DNA from: Stomoxys calcitrans
Taxonomy: Eukaryota > Arthropoda > Insecta > Diptera > Muscidae
Reading direction: 5' to 3'
Assembly: GCF_963082655.1 (NCBI RefSeq)
Contig: NC_081556.1
Span: 4,385,765-4,449,764 of the forward strand
Length of the DNA: 64,000 bases
Position numbers and translations under genes: made by a program. This document shows positions 23,341-33,329 of this stretch, piece after piece. The notes under the pieces were generated by a model. The model searched no databases. It saw only the letters and a list, made by a program, of their open reading frames with translations, and was not told the DNA's origin. Within the stretch, counting starts at the first letter, position 1. Each line of letters starts with the position of its first letter.

Positions 23341-23942
23341 ACCCTTTTCCAAAGGAAAGGGTAGTTTAAGTACCTTTTCCCAAACGAAATTATTGTTTTA
23401 GTACCCTTTCCCTAGGGAAACGGTAGTTTTAGTATCCATTTCCAAAGAAAAGGGTAATTTTATTACCCTTTCCCAAAGCAAAGGTTAGTTTAATAACACT
23501 TTCTCAAAGCGAAGGGTATGTTTAGTATCCTTCCCCAAAGGAAGGGGTAGTTTTATTACCCTTTCCCAAAGCATAGGGTAGGTTTAGTATTCCTTCCCAA
23601 AGGAAATGGTAGTTTTAGTAGCATTTCCCAAAGGATGGGTAGTTTTAGTACCCTTTCTCAAACGAAAGGGTTGTTCAAGTACCCTTTTCCAAAAGGAAAG
23701 GGTATTTTCATTACCCTTTTCCAAAGGAAAGGGTAGTTTAAGTACCTTTTCTCAAACGAAATTATTGTTTTAGTACCCTTTTCCTAGGAAAACGGTTGTT
23801 TTAGTAACCATTCCCAAAAAAAGGTAATTTTATTACCCTTTCCCAAAGCAAAGGTTAGTTTAATAACACTTTCCCAAAGCAAAGGGTATGTTTAGTACCC
23901 TTCCCCAAAGGAAGGGGTAATTTTATTACCCTTGCCCAAAGC
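23341..23942. repeat. Older higher-order duplication inside the minisatellite
   Basis: 23341-23572 and 23713-23942 share the same order of variant units (CAAACGAAATTATTG, CCTAGG, TTTTATTACC, AGTTTAATAACACTTTC, CTTCCCCAAAGGAAGGGG) at an offset of about 370 bp, with scattered differences. Confidence 0.75.
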
Positions 23943-24685
23943 AAAGGCTAGTTTTATTACCCTTTCCCAAAGGAAAGGGTAGTTTTCATTCGCTTTCCCA
24001 CAGGAGAGGGTAGTTTTAGTACATTTTCTCGAAGGAAACGGTAGTCATAATACCAAATTCCAAAGGAAAGTGTTGTTTTAGTACCCTTTCCCAAAAGAAA
24101 GTGTAGTTTTAATGCACTTTTCCAAAGGAAAGGCTAGTTTCAGTACACTTTCCCAAAGAAAAGGCTGAGTTTAGTACCCTTTCCTAAACGTAAGGGTAGT
24201 TTTAGTACCCTTTCGCTAAGGAAAAGTTAGGTTTAGTCCCCATTCTCAAAGGGGTGGGTAGTTTAAGTACCCTTTCCCAAAGGAAAGACAGCTTTTAGTA
24301 CTCTTCCCAAGAAAAGCTAGTTTTAGTACATTTGCCAAAGGAAAGACAAGTGTTAGTATCGTTTTCGAAAGGAAAGGCTTGTTTTCGTACTTTTTTTCTA
24401 AAGGAAAGGCTAGTTTTAGTACCTTTTCCGAAAGGAATTGTTGTTTTATTACCTCTTCTCGAAGGAAAGGGAAGTTTTTGTACCATCATCTAAAGGAAAT
24501 GAAATGGTGGATTTTGTACCCATTCCTTAAGGAAACCCTTTACCCTGCCTCAAATGAAATTGCAATTGAAGCACCCTGACCCAAAGGAATTTGCAGTTTT
24601 AGTACCCTTTCGCTAAAAAGAAAAAAAGTATTAATACCCTTTGCCAAGGAATATATTGTTTTAATACCCTTTCACAAAGAAATGG

Positions 24686-25503
24686 CATTACAATATGAAA
24701 TTCATATTTTCCCAATCGGTAAACATCTCCGTTTGGATTCGTATGTTGTTTTTTTTTGGGGGGGGGGGGTCAGCCCTTTTCGCGGATTCCTTTGTTTGGG
24801 ATAGTTTACACAGTTCCTAAATGGCTCCCATTCCATTGTTTTTTTCCTTTTTTATTATTAATTTTAATTTGTTTTGTTTAGATATTTTTGTTTTTAATTT
24901 CTAGCCCATTCTTATTAAATCTCATTCCAAAAGCAAATAACTTTTCCCAGTTTAGTAGGAATATGATATATCTTTGTTTTTCCTAATTTACGGAATTCAC
25001 CTTCAAGGGCTTTCTCTGTAAATCATAGACGGTTATAAGAAAACTCATTCAATATTTTCCGTTATGCATCTTTTTTTAATTTCCCAAGACTTATGCCGTC
25101 TTGCAAGTGAAGTCTGCTCGAGATGTTATCTGTGACTTTGACTTCTCTTAATTTGTTTTTTGTTATTTGTTTTATATAAATACACATGTTTCTATATAAA
25201 CCTGCAGCTGCGTGTGTGTGTGTGGGTGTATAAGTATTCAAACGTTAAATTATCAACAAGTCCACCAAGAGCAGCATGATTCTTGGTATTGCCAACCTAT
25301 ATCATCTTTGCTCGTTTACAGTGGGGGTTGTGTGAGAGAAAGGGATATCCATTGCGAAAAACAAAAAAAAATAACATACATTCCTGCGGCAAAATGAACA
25401 TATCCCCCTCCTATGGTAATGTGTACAATAACAAAACATCGAAAAGAATGATAGTTTTTTTATCGTTTATTGATCATTGTTGTTGAATTGAACTTTGCAA
25501 AAT
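24686..25503. other. Unique DNA next to the minisatellite
   Basis: No gene seen. T9 followed by G12 at 24749-24769 is an unusual mononucleotide junction. A GT-rich run lies at 25211-25228. Confidence 0.5.
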
Positions 25504-25804
25504 GCAAATTTTCCCATGAACATTCTATTAAGGATCAGGAGCAAACTTCTCACATATCAATGAGTGCTATCCGATTCAAATTTAAGCTCTATGATAAGGG
25601 ACCTCTTTTTTATAGCCGAGTCCGAAAGGAGAGCCGTAGTGCGTCACCTCTTTGTAGGGAAGTTTTTACATGGCTGCCTTACCAAATGGTACAGTACCTC
25701 CCAAATGTCGACAACATTGGGAGGGATTAACCGCCGCTTTTTTATGATGTTCTTGTCAGGATTCGAACCCAGGCTATGCTAATCTCTGCGCAACGGTGGC
25801 CTCC
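25504..25804 (-). mobile_element. SINE-1 copy, head shortened
   Basis: Minus orientation, about 300 bp. Intact B-box-like GGTTCGAATCC (complement at 25759-25769) and A-box-like head, but about 20 bp between the boxes are missing, bringing CCTGGGTTCG close to AGCATAGCC. The rest matches the family. Confidence 0.85.
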
Positions 25805-27582
25805 AACTTTGAGCTTTGGAGCTTTGTAAAATTTGTAATATTTTTTTCTACCCACCAGGCGTTAAACAACTGCCACTATCACCTTAGTTTTGGTTTTTTA
25901 TTCCCCGATTTTCGATTCTGTCCCACTGTTTTATTCTTTTTGATCTCAACTAAGAAAAATGGTCCATTACTTCTAAGGAATTCTTTTAACAACCAGTGAG
26001 TATTTAGTCTCAGCTGCTTGGTAGAAAAGCCACCACAGTGGCAGTAACTGCGTCCGTGTCACGTTCGTTAAGGCTAATTTAATTGGAAACAAAAGCTTGA
26101 ATTCCTACAATGTCGCTAAGGCAGCATTACAAGCAACACCAAAACCTACGGAAGGAAGCCTCCTTCCTCCCTTTCTCAACAACAGCCAGCCCTTAAGAAT
26201 CTGTTAGCAAGAATCCTGTATCTGACAAGGGGATTTAAGCTTTAATTAAAATAATTGCCAAGAAAATAAAATGGAAACAGACATTAATTTGAGGCTGACG
26301 TGTGAAAATCTTTTTGCTGCTGCTGCCATCACCAAGCCCAGGTGCGGCGATAGACTTCTGATTTCATCTGCAAAACATATTTTTATATACAAAAGACTCT
26401 AAAGGAAATCTCACAAACAAGTCTCAACGTTAAGCCAGAAATAGAATTGTTAAGACTGCCAAAGGATGAGAGGGAAATGGAGCAGTGTTTCGTTTTCATT
26501 TGGCTGTTAACAAACCAATTTTTGGTTTTATTTCCATTTGGTGGTTTTTAGAGACATAATCTCTACTGCAAAATTTTAACACATCTTTCTTTGTTTATTT
26601 TGTGTCACTAGTGCGGCCACAAACTTCAGTGGCTGTGGGCGTTGTTGCCTTGGCCGCATCACATACAAAATTCAATGCCATGCCTTACATATAACCCACA
26701 GATAAATGAGAAGAGTGTAAGAGAGAGAGAGATAGAGATCTCACAAGGTTAGCGTATTGCAATGGTGTTACAAAGTTGCTAAATTGTTCACCATGGCCAT
26801 GGAATGTGTATGCCAATGTGAATTTTTTATACAGTCGTAAGATTCACATACACTCAGAGCAACTTCCATCATTGTAAAACCGCCAAAAGTTGTTGTTTTT
26901 TTTGAATCAACTTGGCAACACTTTCAACACACAACCAATATAAGAAACAATCATTCACAATCACACTAAGAAGCCAACTATTTTCGAGGCACTTCATTAA
27001 CCTCATTGCCATTTGCAAGAGCAGCAAAGTCATATGAGTTTACAAAGTCGCTTTTGAGAGCTTGCCATACAAATGCCAGCGTAGCTTGTGAGTTATGCAT
27101 AGCCTAGTATTTGCCACTTTATCGCAAGCCTTTTCTGCATGGTATTGGGAGAAGGAAAGGCCAGTTTCCCGAAATATTAATAAAAACTTTTGCATCTTCT
27201 CTTCTACTTGTGCTCGAATGTTTAATGAAAAACTTGGGAATTATACAAAAGTATATGTATGGATGTGTTTCCGTTTTTTTGGTGATCAGAGACCATCCAA
27301 AGGGTTTATATTTCCAAACGCCAACGCAACTTCTATGCAAAAATCATTTTGCATAAATATTTTTTCAATTTGTGTTTAGGGATTTAATTGTTGTTGGATG
27401 AAAAGTTCTCTTTGCAATTGGATAAAATGTAACATTTGTTTAAAACCCCTCGATAATTTAACACACAAAACAAGTTTGGTAGTTCCAAAGTTGCAGTTGA
27501 CGGCTATCCTTGGCAAACTTTTACATAATGAGGTCGGTTATAAAAATTTTTTAAAAAATATTTTTGGTTTGTAAAAATAACA
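25805..27582. other. Unique AT-rich DNA
   Basis: No gene seen. A GAGA run lies at 26722-26737. Overlapping frames at 27095-27379 exist on both strands, share no domain, and look like chance. Confidence 0.55.
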
Positions 27583-28651
27583 AAAAACAAGTAAAAGCGT
27601 GTTAAGTTTAGCCGGGCCGAATCTTGGGAACCCACCACCATGGATTCTGCTAAAAATGTATACAAACCAGCAAAAATGAAAGCTTCTCGGAACCCAACAA
27701 GGACGACCGATTTACATGGGAGATATAGTTATAAACTGATTAAGACCATATTTGGCACAGTAGGAAGTCGTAACAGAACACCGCATTCAAAATTTCAGCC
27801 AAATCGGATGAAAATTAAGGCATCCAGGGGCTCAATAAGTCAAATCGGGTGATCGGTTTATATGGGAGCTATATCAGGTTATAGACCGATTGACTGTTGA
27901 AAGTCGTAGCAAAACACTACATGCTAAATTTCGACCAATTCGGAAAAAATTGCAAGTTGTAAGGGCTCAAGAAGTCAAATCGGGTGATCAGTTTATATGG
28001 GAGCTATATCAGGTTATAGACCGATTCGGACCGTACTTAGCACAGCTGTTTTAAGTCATAAAAGAACAATATATGCAAAATTTCAGTCAAATCGGATAAA
28101 AATTGCAGCTTCAAGGGGCTCAAGAAGTCATATCGGGAAACCGGTTGATATGGGAGCTGTATCAGATTCTTGACCGATTTGGACCGTACTTGGCACAGTT
28201 ATTGGAAGTCATAACAGAACACTACGTGCAAAAATTCAGCCCAATGCGGTGAAAATTAAGGTTTCCAAGGGCTCAAGAAGTCAAATCAAAGATCGATTTA
28301 TATGGGAGCTGTATCCAAATCTGAACCGATATGATCTATTTCAAATTCCCAACGACCTTCATCAATATTAGGTATCTGTGCAAAATTTCAAGCAGCCAGC
28401 TTTTTGGATTCGACCGCTATCGTGATTTTGACCGACGTCCGGCCGTCTGTCAAAATCACGATAGCGGTAAAACCTAAAAAGCTGGCTGCTTGAAATTTTG
28501 CACTGATACCTAATATTGATGACTAGATCGACTTAGGACGTCGAAACGATCAAAAATATTTATACTTTTTAGGGTCCTAGGTCAATATTTCGAGATTTTA
28601 CAAACGAAATGACTAGATTAGTATACCCCCATCCTATGGTGGTGGGTATAA
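27583..28651 (-). mobile_element. DINE-1-like element, near complete
   Basis: The best-delimited copy. The left end is ACAAGTAAAAGCGTGTTAAG followed by the hairpin TTTAGCCGGGCCGAA and the subterminal CCCACCACCATGGATTCTG. The right end is CCCCATCCTATGGTGGTGGG (28627-28646), so the subterminal CCCACCACCAT is inverted at the two ends. In between are four or so units of about 150-180 bp with CGGTTTATATGGGAGCTATA, TTATAGACCGATT and GGGGCTCAAGAAGTCAAATC. The core (inverse) is partly replaced by a long hairpin at 28360-28521. Shared termini with other copies support a single family. Confidence 0.75.
28360..28521. repeat. Long hairpin: 73-bp arms, 16-nt loop
   Basis: 28360-28432 and 28449-28521 are inverted copies with 5 mismatches by my alignment, around the loop CGACGTCCGGCCGTCT. 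The arms cover the conserved stretch from CATCAATATTAGG through GCAAAATTTCAAGCAGCCAG to CGATTTTGAC-like sequence of the DINE-like element. The mirror copy occupies the place where the GTCCGTC / GATCTAGCC core should begin. Confidence 0.92.
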
Positions 28652-28663
28652 ATAAAAATATAG

Positions 28664-29364
28664 AAAATGAGAAAAGGGCGTTAAGTTCGGCCGGCCGAAC
28701 ATAAACTACCCTCCACAAAGGATGGAAAGTGAGAAGAATTTTTCGAATATGTAGGAGCTGTAGGGATTAGAAGTCATACAAAAACACAATGTTTATAACT
28801 ACAGCCAAATCGGGTAGTAATTGCGACCTCTACAGGCCCAGGAAGTCAAATTGGGCGATCGGCTTATATGGGAGCTATACAAGGTTATAGAAAGATTTGG
28901 GCCATACTAACATTGGAAATCATAACAAAAGACTATCTGCAAAATTGCAATCAAATCTAATCTTGAGGCTCTAGAGGGCGTAATTACCTCCTAGAGGGCG
29001 TAGTTGCCCTCTAGAGGTTCACGAACTAAAATCAGGAGATCGGTTTATAGGTTATGAAACGATCAAAACAGGTGTGTAAAAAGTCGTAACACAGTTATAA
29101 AAAGTCTTAACGAAACACCTCTTACAAAATTTAAACCAAATTGGATAAGAATTGCGCCCCCTAGGGGCTCAAGAAATCAAATCGGGAGATCGGTTTATAT
29201 GGCAGCTATATCAGTTTATGAACCGATTAAAACCATATTTAGAGCATCTGATGGAGGTCACAGGAAAAGTCATCATGCAAAAAATTCAACCAAATCCGAT
29301 AAGAATAGCGCCCTCTATAGGCTTATAAAGTCAAATCGGGACCACCATAGGATGGAGGAGGGTA
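28664..29364 (-). mobile_element. DINE-like element, truncated
   Basis: Opens with GGCGTTAAGTTCGGCCGGCCGAAC, in which GTTCGGCCGGCCGAAC is a perfect 16-bp palindrome, then CTACCCTCCACAAAGGATGG. Units with GATCGGTTTATATGG and CTAGAGGGCG follow. It ends ACCACCATAGGATGGAGGAG (29342-29361) without the GTCCGTC core. It lies 12 bp from the preceding copy. Confidence 0.65.
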
Positions 29365-29371
29365 TGCAAAT

Positions 29372-29674
29372 ACAAATTTGCCCATGAACATTCCATTAAG
29401 GAACTGGGGCAAACTTCTTACATATCAATGAGTGCTGTCCGAATAAATTTTAATCTTAATGATAAGGGACCTCCTTTTTATAGTCGAGTTCGAACGGCGT
29501 GCCGCAGAACGACACCTCTTTGGAGCGAAGTTTTTACATGGCAAAGTACCTCACAAATGTCGCCAGCATTATAACCACCGCTGAAAATTTTTCTGATGTT
29601 TCCGCCAGGGGTTCGAACCCAGGCGTTCAGTGTCATAGGCAGGCATGCCAAAAATCTGCGCTACGGTGGCCTCC
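29372..29674 (-). mobile_element. SINE-1 copy
   Basis: About 303 bp, minus orientation. B box in complement GTTCGAACCC at 29611-29620. The A-box region is damaged (AAAATCTGCGCTACGGTGG at 29650). Sits at the end of a DINE-like element, as does the copy at 8781. Confidence 0.85.
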
Positions 29675-31943
29675 TGTACAGTTCAAATCTATGTTGATAT
29701 AAGGATTCCAGAATTGAATTGGACTTTTTCCATTTTTTTTATAAAAAAAACACCTATTTTATAGCACATATTAGTTGGCATATGTTGTTTATATCAGCAT
29801 GTACAAAAATAGGGTAAAAAAACAACCCATTAGTGCAAAACCTATTTTTCCAAGTTATAATTTTCAAAAAAATGAATTAAATTCTTAAATTTTTAAAAAT
29901 ATTTCTCCTTGTCTTTTGAAAGCATCTCTCTCTCTCACTTTCTCTCCTGAAAGATTTTTTTACTATATCATCAATGGAAGCACATAATAATTTCTTGTTA
30001 AAGCAAGAGTACTCTTCGTTAAATCTCTCTCCCACTCTCACCAAACTTTATCGAAGACCCTCGTTTTTCAACACAAATAACTTTTTTTTTGTGATGAATA
30101 GAAAAGAGCCAAAGGTTAATTTCATTTCAGTAATAATGAGATGTTGCCCCCAACAACATACCACACACACATACACACACCAAAAGCCATAACCCAGTCA
30201 CAGCCAGCCACCCACATTTAAATTTTGTTTTGAATTTACCTTTACCCCATATATGTACGTATGTGGGTGTTGTATTTACATTAAGCCTTAGGAGCAAACA
30301 TGTTAGAAGGGTGTATATGTGTGTATACGAATATGTTAAAAATTAAGCAATAGCTTCATTGTTATATGAAAAAATCAAAAGATCAAAAAATTACCAAAGA
30401 TGAAAAGGATACGATATTGGGGATTTTTTGGTTCATTAAACCATAAGGAGTCTGGATGAGAAGTAGGGGCAAATTTCCTTTCCTCTTTACCTTTTTACAC
30501 CAACCGCTCAGCATAACACCAAACAGCCTAAAAGGATAACACGACAGATATTGCCCTAATGGCAAAGTTAAAATGGAAAAGTTTTGTGATTTTGTTGATT
30601 CGATTCTTTGTCATGTGATAACGAGCCACCTATTGTTGCCCCAAATGCCACAAAGCAAAGGCAATCATGTCTGGCAAAACTTCCTTCTTTACTCTGACTC
30701 TGATTTTGATTCCTCTTGGAGAGGTCTTTAGTGATGGCTTAACAAAAGTTAAACAAACAAAGGTCCCGCCATTGTGCCTTTGTTAATTTAAAATGTAAAA
30801 ATCTGTGGCAAGCTTTAAACGCCAGCCATACATACAACATTTCCAAATTGAAATTGCCTTTTGGCCATTTCAATTAATGGTGTATTTGTATGGAAAATTG
30901 ATTTTGCTTAAACCAATATTGCTGGAGTTTGCTTTTACTCTCCATTTCTCGCCTTTTCTCTCTTTACACTTTTTTTTTGCAGCAGCAAATCATCTGCACT
31001 TATGGTTGGCATATTGTGTTGAAGTATCGAAAATTCAATAAAATTGAATGATACACATTAACACCCGACAAACTGAATCGACTTTCGCAGACTTGTTCAG
31101 AGGAACATGTTGAAATGTTTATTATTGGCAATTTTGTGAAAATCACAGATTCATAAATGTTTTCATAGGAAAACAAAACGACAACGACGACGGCTATACA
31201 GCAAATTGCAAAAATGAGAAAAGCCACACTCAGAAAACAAATCTTATTTAAAGTTCAATATAACTGCAGGGGGTAAAGGGAATTTACATAACCAAAAAAG
31301 CTCAATAGTAGGGTGAACGACTGACTAATGACCAAAATTGGCCTTAGGGAGTTAAGAGTTTTGTTAATTCTTCGTTTGATTTGGACTTTTGTTATTTGTT
31401 GATTCTGTTTTGCAATACATTTTCAAACAATTGCTAGGAATGGGGATCAAGTTTTGTAAGATTTTAACAGAAAAGGTTTTGTAATGTCCGAACTCTATAC
31501 AGGAAAGTTGTAGCATAAGCAATGGCGGAAGAAATACAAGGCCGACTAACCGCCTTACTGGAAGTTAGAAGGACTGAGAGAGGCATCGCATCCACACCAA
31601 AAGGTGACAGTTTGTACTATAGCACTACAATGATTCGTAAAACCCCTTGGCCCCAGTTTTACTCCGAAGAATGAAAGGCTATCTATAAACCACTTTAAAG
31701 CCAATTTCTTTTATGTCAGTCTCTATACCTCAACAGAAGACAAGAATAAACATGGTAAGAAAATATTTTACAAGTTACAAAGATAAAACGTATGAACGCT
31801 GCCCCACATAAAATTAAAATGATGATACGAGATTTTATTCCCAACATTAGCTAAACCCGGCCCGCTCCGTTGCACCTTCATTAACACCACGCCAAAAATA
31901 TGTTTTAACTTTTGAAGTAAGGGGAGGGTCCGCTCTTAGGTCG
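29675..31943. other. Unique AT-rich DNA
   Basis: No gene seen. CT run at 29925-29945 and CA-rich stretch at 30160-30180. None of the frames between 29974 and 31227 has recognisable content. Confidence 0.55.
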
Positions 31944-32201
31944 TCACGGGTTGCGTGTACCGCCGTGTTCAAAAAACTTATTTGCTGGTGCTTCTTCATT
32001 CATTCTGACGACATGACCTAACCAACGCAGCCGTTGTATTTTGATACGTGTAACTATGCTATCGTCGTCATACAGCTCGTGGTTCATACGACGCCTATAT
32101 TCTACATTAACGCAAACTGATACATTTATTTTATGAAGAATCTTTCTCTCGAACACTCCAAAGCGGCCCGCTTGGTACCTCGACCTAATTTGTAATGTCA
32201 A
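31944..32201 (-). mobile_element. LINE C relic: RTE-like C-terminal domain
   Basis: An 85-codon open stretch on the minus strand reads FGVFERKILHKI, then EYRRRMNHELYDDDSIVTR and RIKIQRLRWLGHVVRMNEEA, the well-conserved C-terminal region that follows reverse transcriptase in many insect RTE-type elements. The continuation is lost after GGTRNP. The same motif set appears at 33280 and 34556 on the other strand. Clade name from memory. Confidence 0.8.
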
Positions 32202-32209
32202 GTTAGTAG

Positions 32210-32290
32210 TCTACTCTCGAATACCTTTCACTTGAGCCCCATATTGTTCCGGTCGGTCTACTTTGAGGTTTGTTTAAGAGATGAGCAGGA
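32210..32290 (+). repeat. DINE internal repeat fragment
   Basis: One unit of the CTTTCACTTGAGCCCCATAT type, isolated between LINE pieces. Confidence 0.5.
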
Positions 32291-32364
32291 AGAATATCTT
32301 TGGTACAACGTAATGAAATGTTATCCTTCACCACGGAACGTCCGATAATGGATTGAAATTAAAA

Positions 32365-32868
32365 CAGCAGGCAGGTCTGGAAGCAATACTTGAGATTAGG
32401 CTGAGGGAGCTCGCCATGCTGAAGGAGGACAGTTACGGCCATAGTTCGATTCTGCCTGTTATGTATGCGGAGGGTAGACTGAGGAGGATCTCCGACTACC
32501 TGTCACCGGTATCGACTGCTACAAAAGCAGTCAGAATTCATTTTCTGGGAGGGATGAATGAAGAGCGAATGCTGTGTTTGAGGAGAATGAGACCTCCATC
32601 TTCACTGATGGTTCCAAGATGGAGTCAGGGGCTGAATTGAGAGTCTACTCCGAAGCACTCAATATCGGTATATCTCCGGAACTGTCGGACGAGAGTGTGG
32701 TCTTTCAGGCAGAGGTCTATACCATAAGAGAAGCCGCAAGAGAAATACTGGTAAAGATTTACCGTTCTCAAAACTCAGTATTTATGTGGACAATATGGCG
32801 GAGCTCAAGACCTTGGGTTCTAGAACGATAAGGTCTAGATGCGTGACAGACTTTTGGAGTCCATGGAT
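32365..32868 (+). mobile_element. LINE D relic: RNase H region
   Basis: Two overlapping frames show the region ahead of and including RNase H. The first (32353-32637) has VRIHFLGGMNEERML. The second (32574-32831) has SIFTDGSKMESGAELRVYSE and VVFQAEVYTIREAAREI, matching the first catalytic Asp and Glu of retroelement RNase H. A frame change then leads to VDNMAELKTLGSRTIRSRCV. The domain is broken by shifts and then by a SINE inserted at 32869. The RT part is absent. Distinct in sequence from LINE A and LINE B. Confidence 0.8.
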
Positions 32869-33009
32869 GTTTAGGTTAAGTTAGGTAAGAGTGGCAGTCC
32901 TTTACAGACTCACTTAGACAATTTTAGGTCCATTGTGATACCGAATCGAACCCACGACCCCTGCACTGGTGATCCAAGCACACTACCAACTAAGCTACCG
33001 GGGCACACT
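32869..33009 (-). mobile_element. SINE-2: second tRNA-derived SINE with LINE-type tail
   Basis: 141 bp, minus orientation. The head has an A box TAGCTTAGTTGG (complement 32986-32997) and a B box GGTTCGATTC (complement 32943-32952). After them come TGGACCTAAAATTGTC, the tail GACTGCCACTCTTACCTAAC and TTAACCTAAAC. Direct repeats GAGTCCATGGAT (32857-32868) and GAGTCCGTGGAT (33010-33021) flank it as a 12-bp target duplication with one mismatch. The ending ctgccact..cttacctaac is shared with the 3' end of LINE B (38944-38966). The tRNA of origin is not determined. Confidence 0.85.
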
Positions 33010-33021
33010 GAGTCCGTGGAT

Positions 33022-33274
33022 AGGCTCCGAGTACACGATGTGGCGCACCCCCCGCTCTGGTTCTCCTTTCCTTCTGTTTCTTTTATTCGTATAAAGCCTC
33101 TGTATGTGGTGCGAAGTCTCACATTCTCTTTCTCTTATCTTTCTTTCTAGGGTAATATAATGAGCCAAACTGTCCTCCGAGTGAGCTCATCTATAGTGGG
33201 CAATCCATTCAATCTAATATAACATCACCGTGGCACAAAAAAATCCAGTTAGCAGCACCAGTTTTCAACTAAGG
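33022..33274 (+). other. Probable continuation of LINE D, no frame left
   Basis: Follows the right-hand target duplication of SINE-2 and should therefore be the other side of LINE D, but I could not recover a convincing RNase H reading. A CT-rich stretch lies at 33120-33150. Confidence 0.3.
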
Positions 33275-33329
33275 AGTACTTGGAGTGTTTGAGAGGAAAA
33301 TTATTCGTACAATTTGTGAACGGTGCGTA
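33275..33329 (+). mobile_element. LINE C relic, 5' piece of a split copy
   Basis: Reads GVLGVFERKIIRTICERCV, the same motif as FGVFERKILHKI in the copy at 31944. It is cut at 33329 by a TIR element and resumes at 34556 with VRRRMNYELYD. Confidence 0.7.

Larger units (their letters stand above)
21390..24685. repeat. 3.3-kb minisatellite, roughly 31-bp palindromic unit
   Basis: Continuous degenerate tandem array with unit close to TAGTTTTAGTACCCTTTCCC followed by AAAGGAAAGGG. Half of each unit is an inverted repeat, CCCTTTCC facing GGAAAGGG around CAAA or AAA. On the order of a hundred units. Variants are patchy (CAAACGAAAG, CAAATAGGAAAG, TTTATTACC) and cluster regionally, which points to local amplification. 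The edges (21390-21450 and 24490-24685) are the most decayed. Peptide-like frames on either strand here are products of the repeat. Confidence 0.95.

Noticed and set aside
21400..24680. STAT or COE binding-site array in the minisatellite unit
   Set aside because: TTCC and GGAA in the unit are spaced differently from the STAT and COE consensus sites as I know them.
21390..24685. CRISPR-like regular array
   Set aside because: The whole unit repeats with no unique spacers, units are degenerate, and the host is evidently an animal.
32986..32997. tRNA genes, suggested by A and B boxes here and in the SINE-1 copies
   Set aside because: The heads lack a paired acceptor stem and continue into long dispersed bodies with flanking duplications, so they are SINEs.
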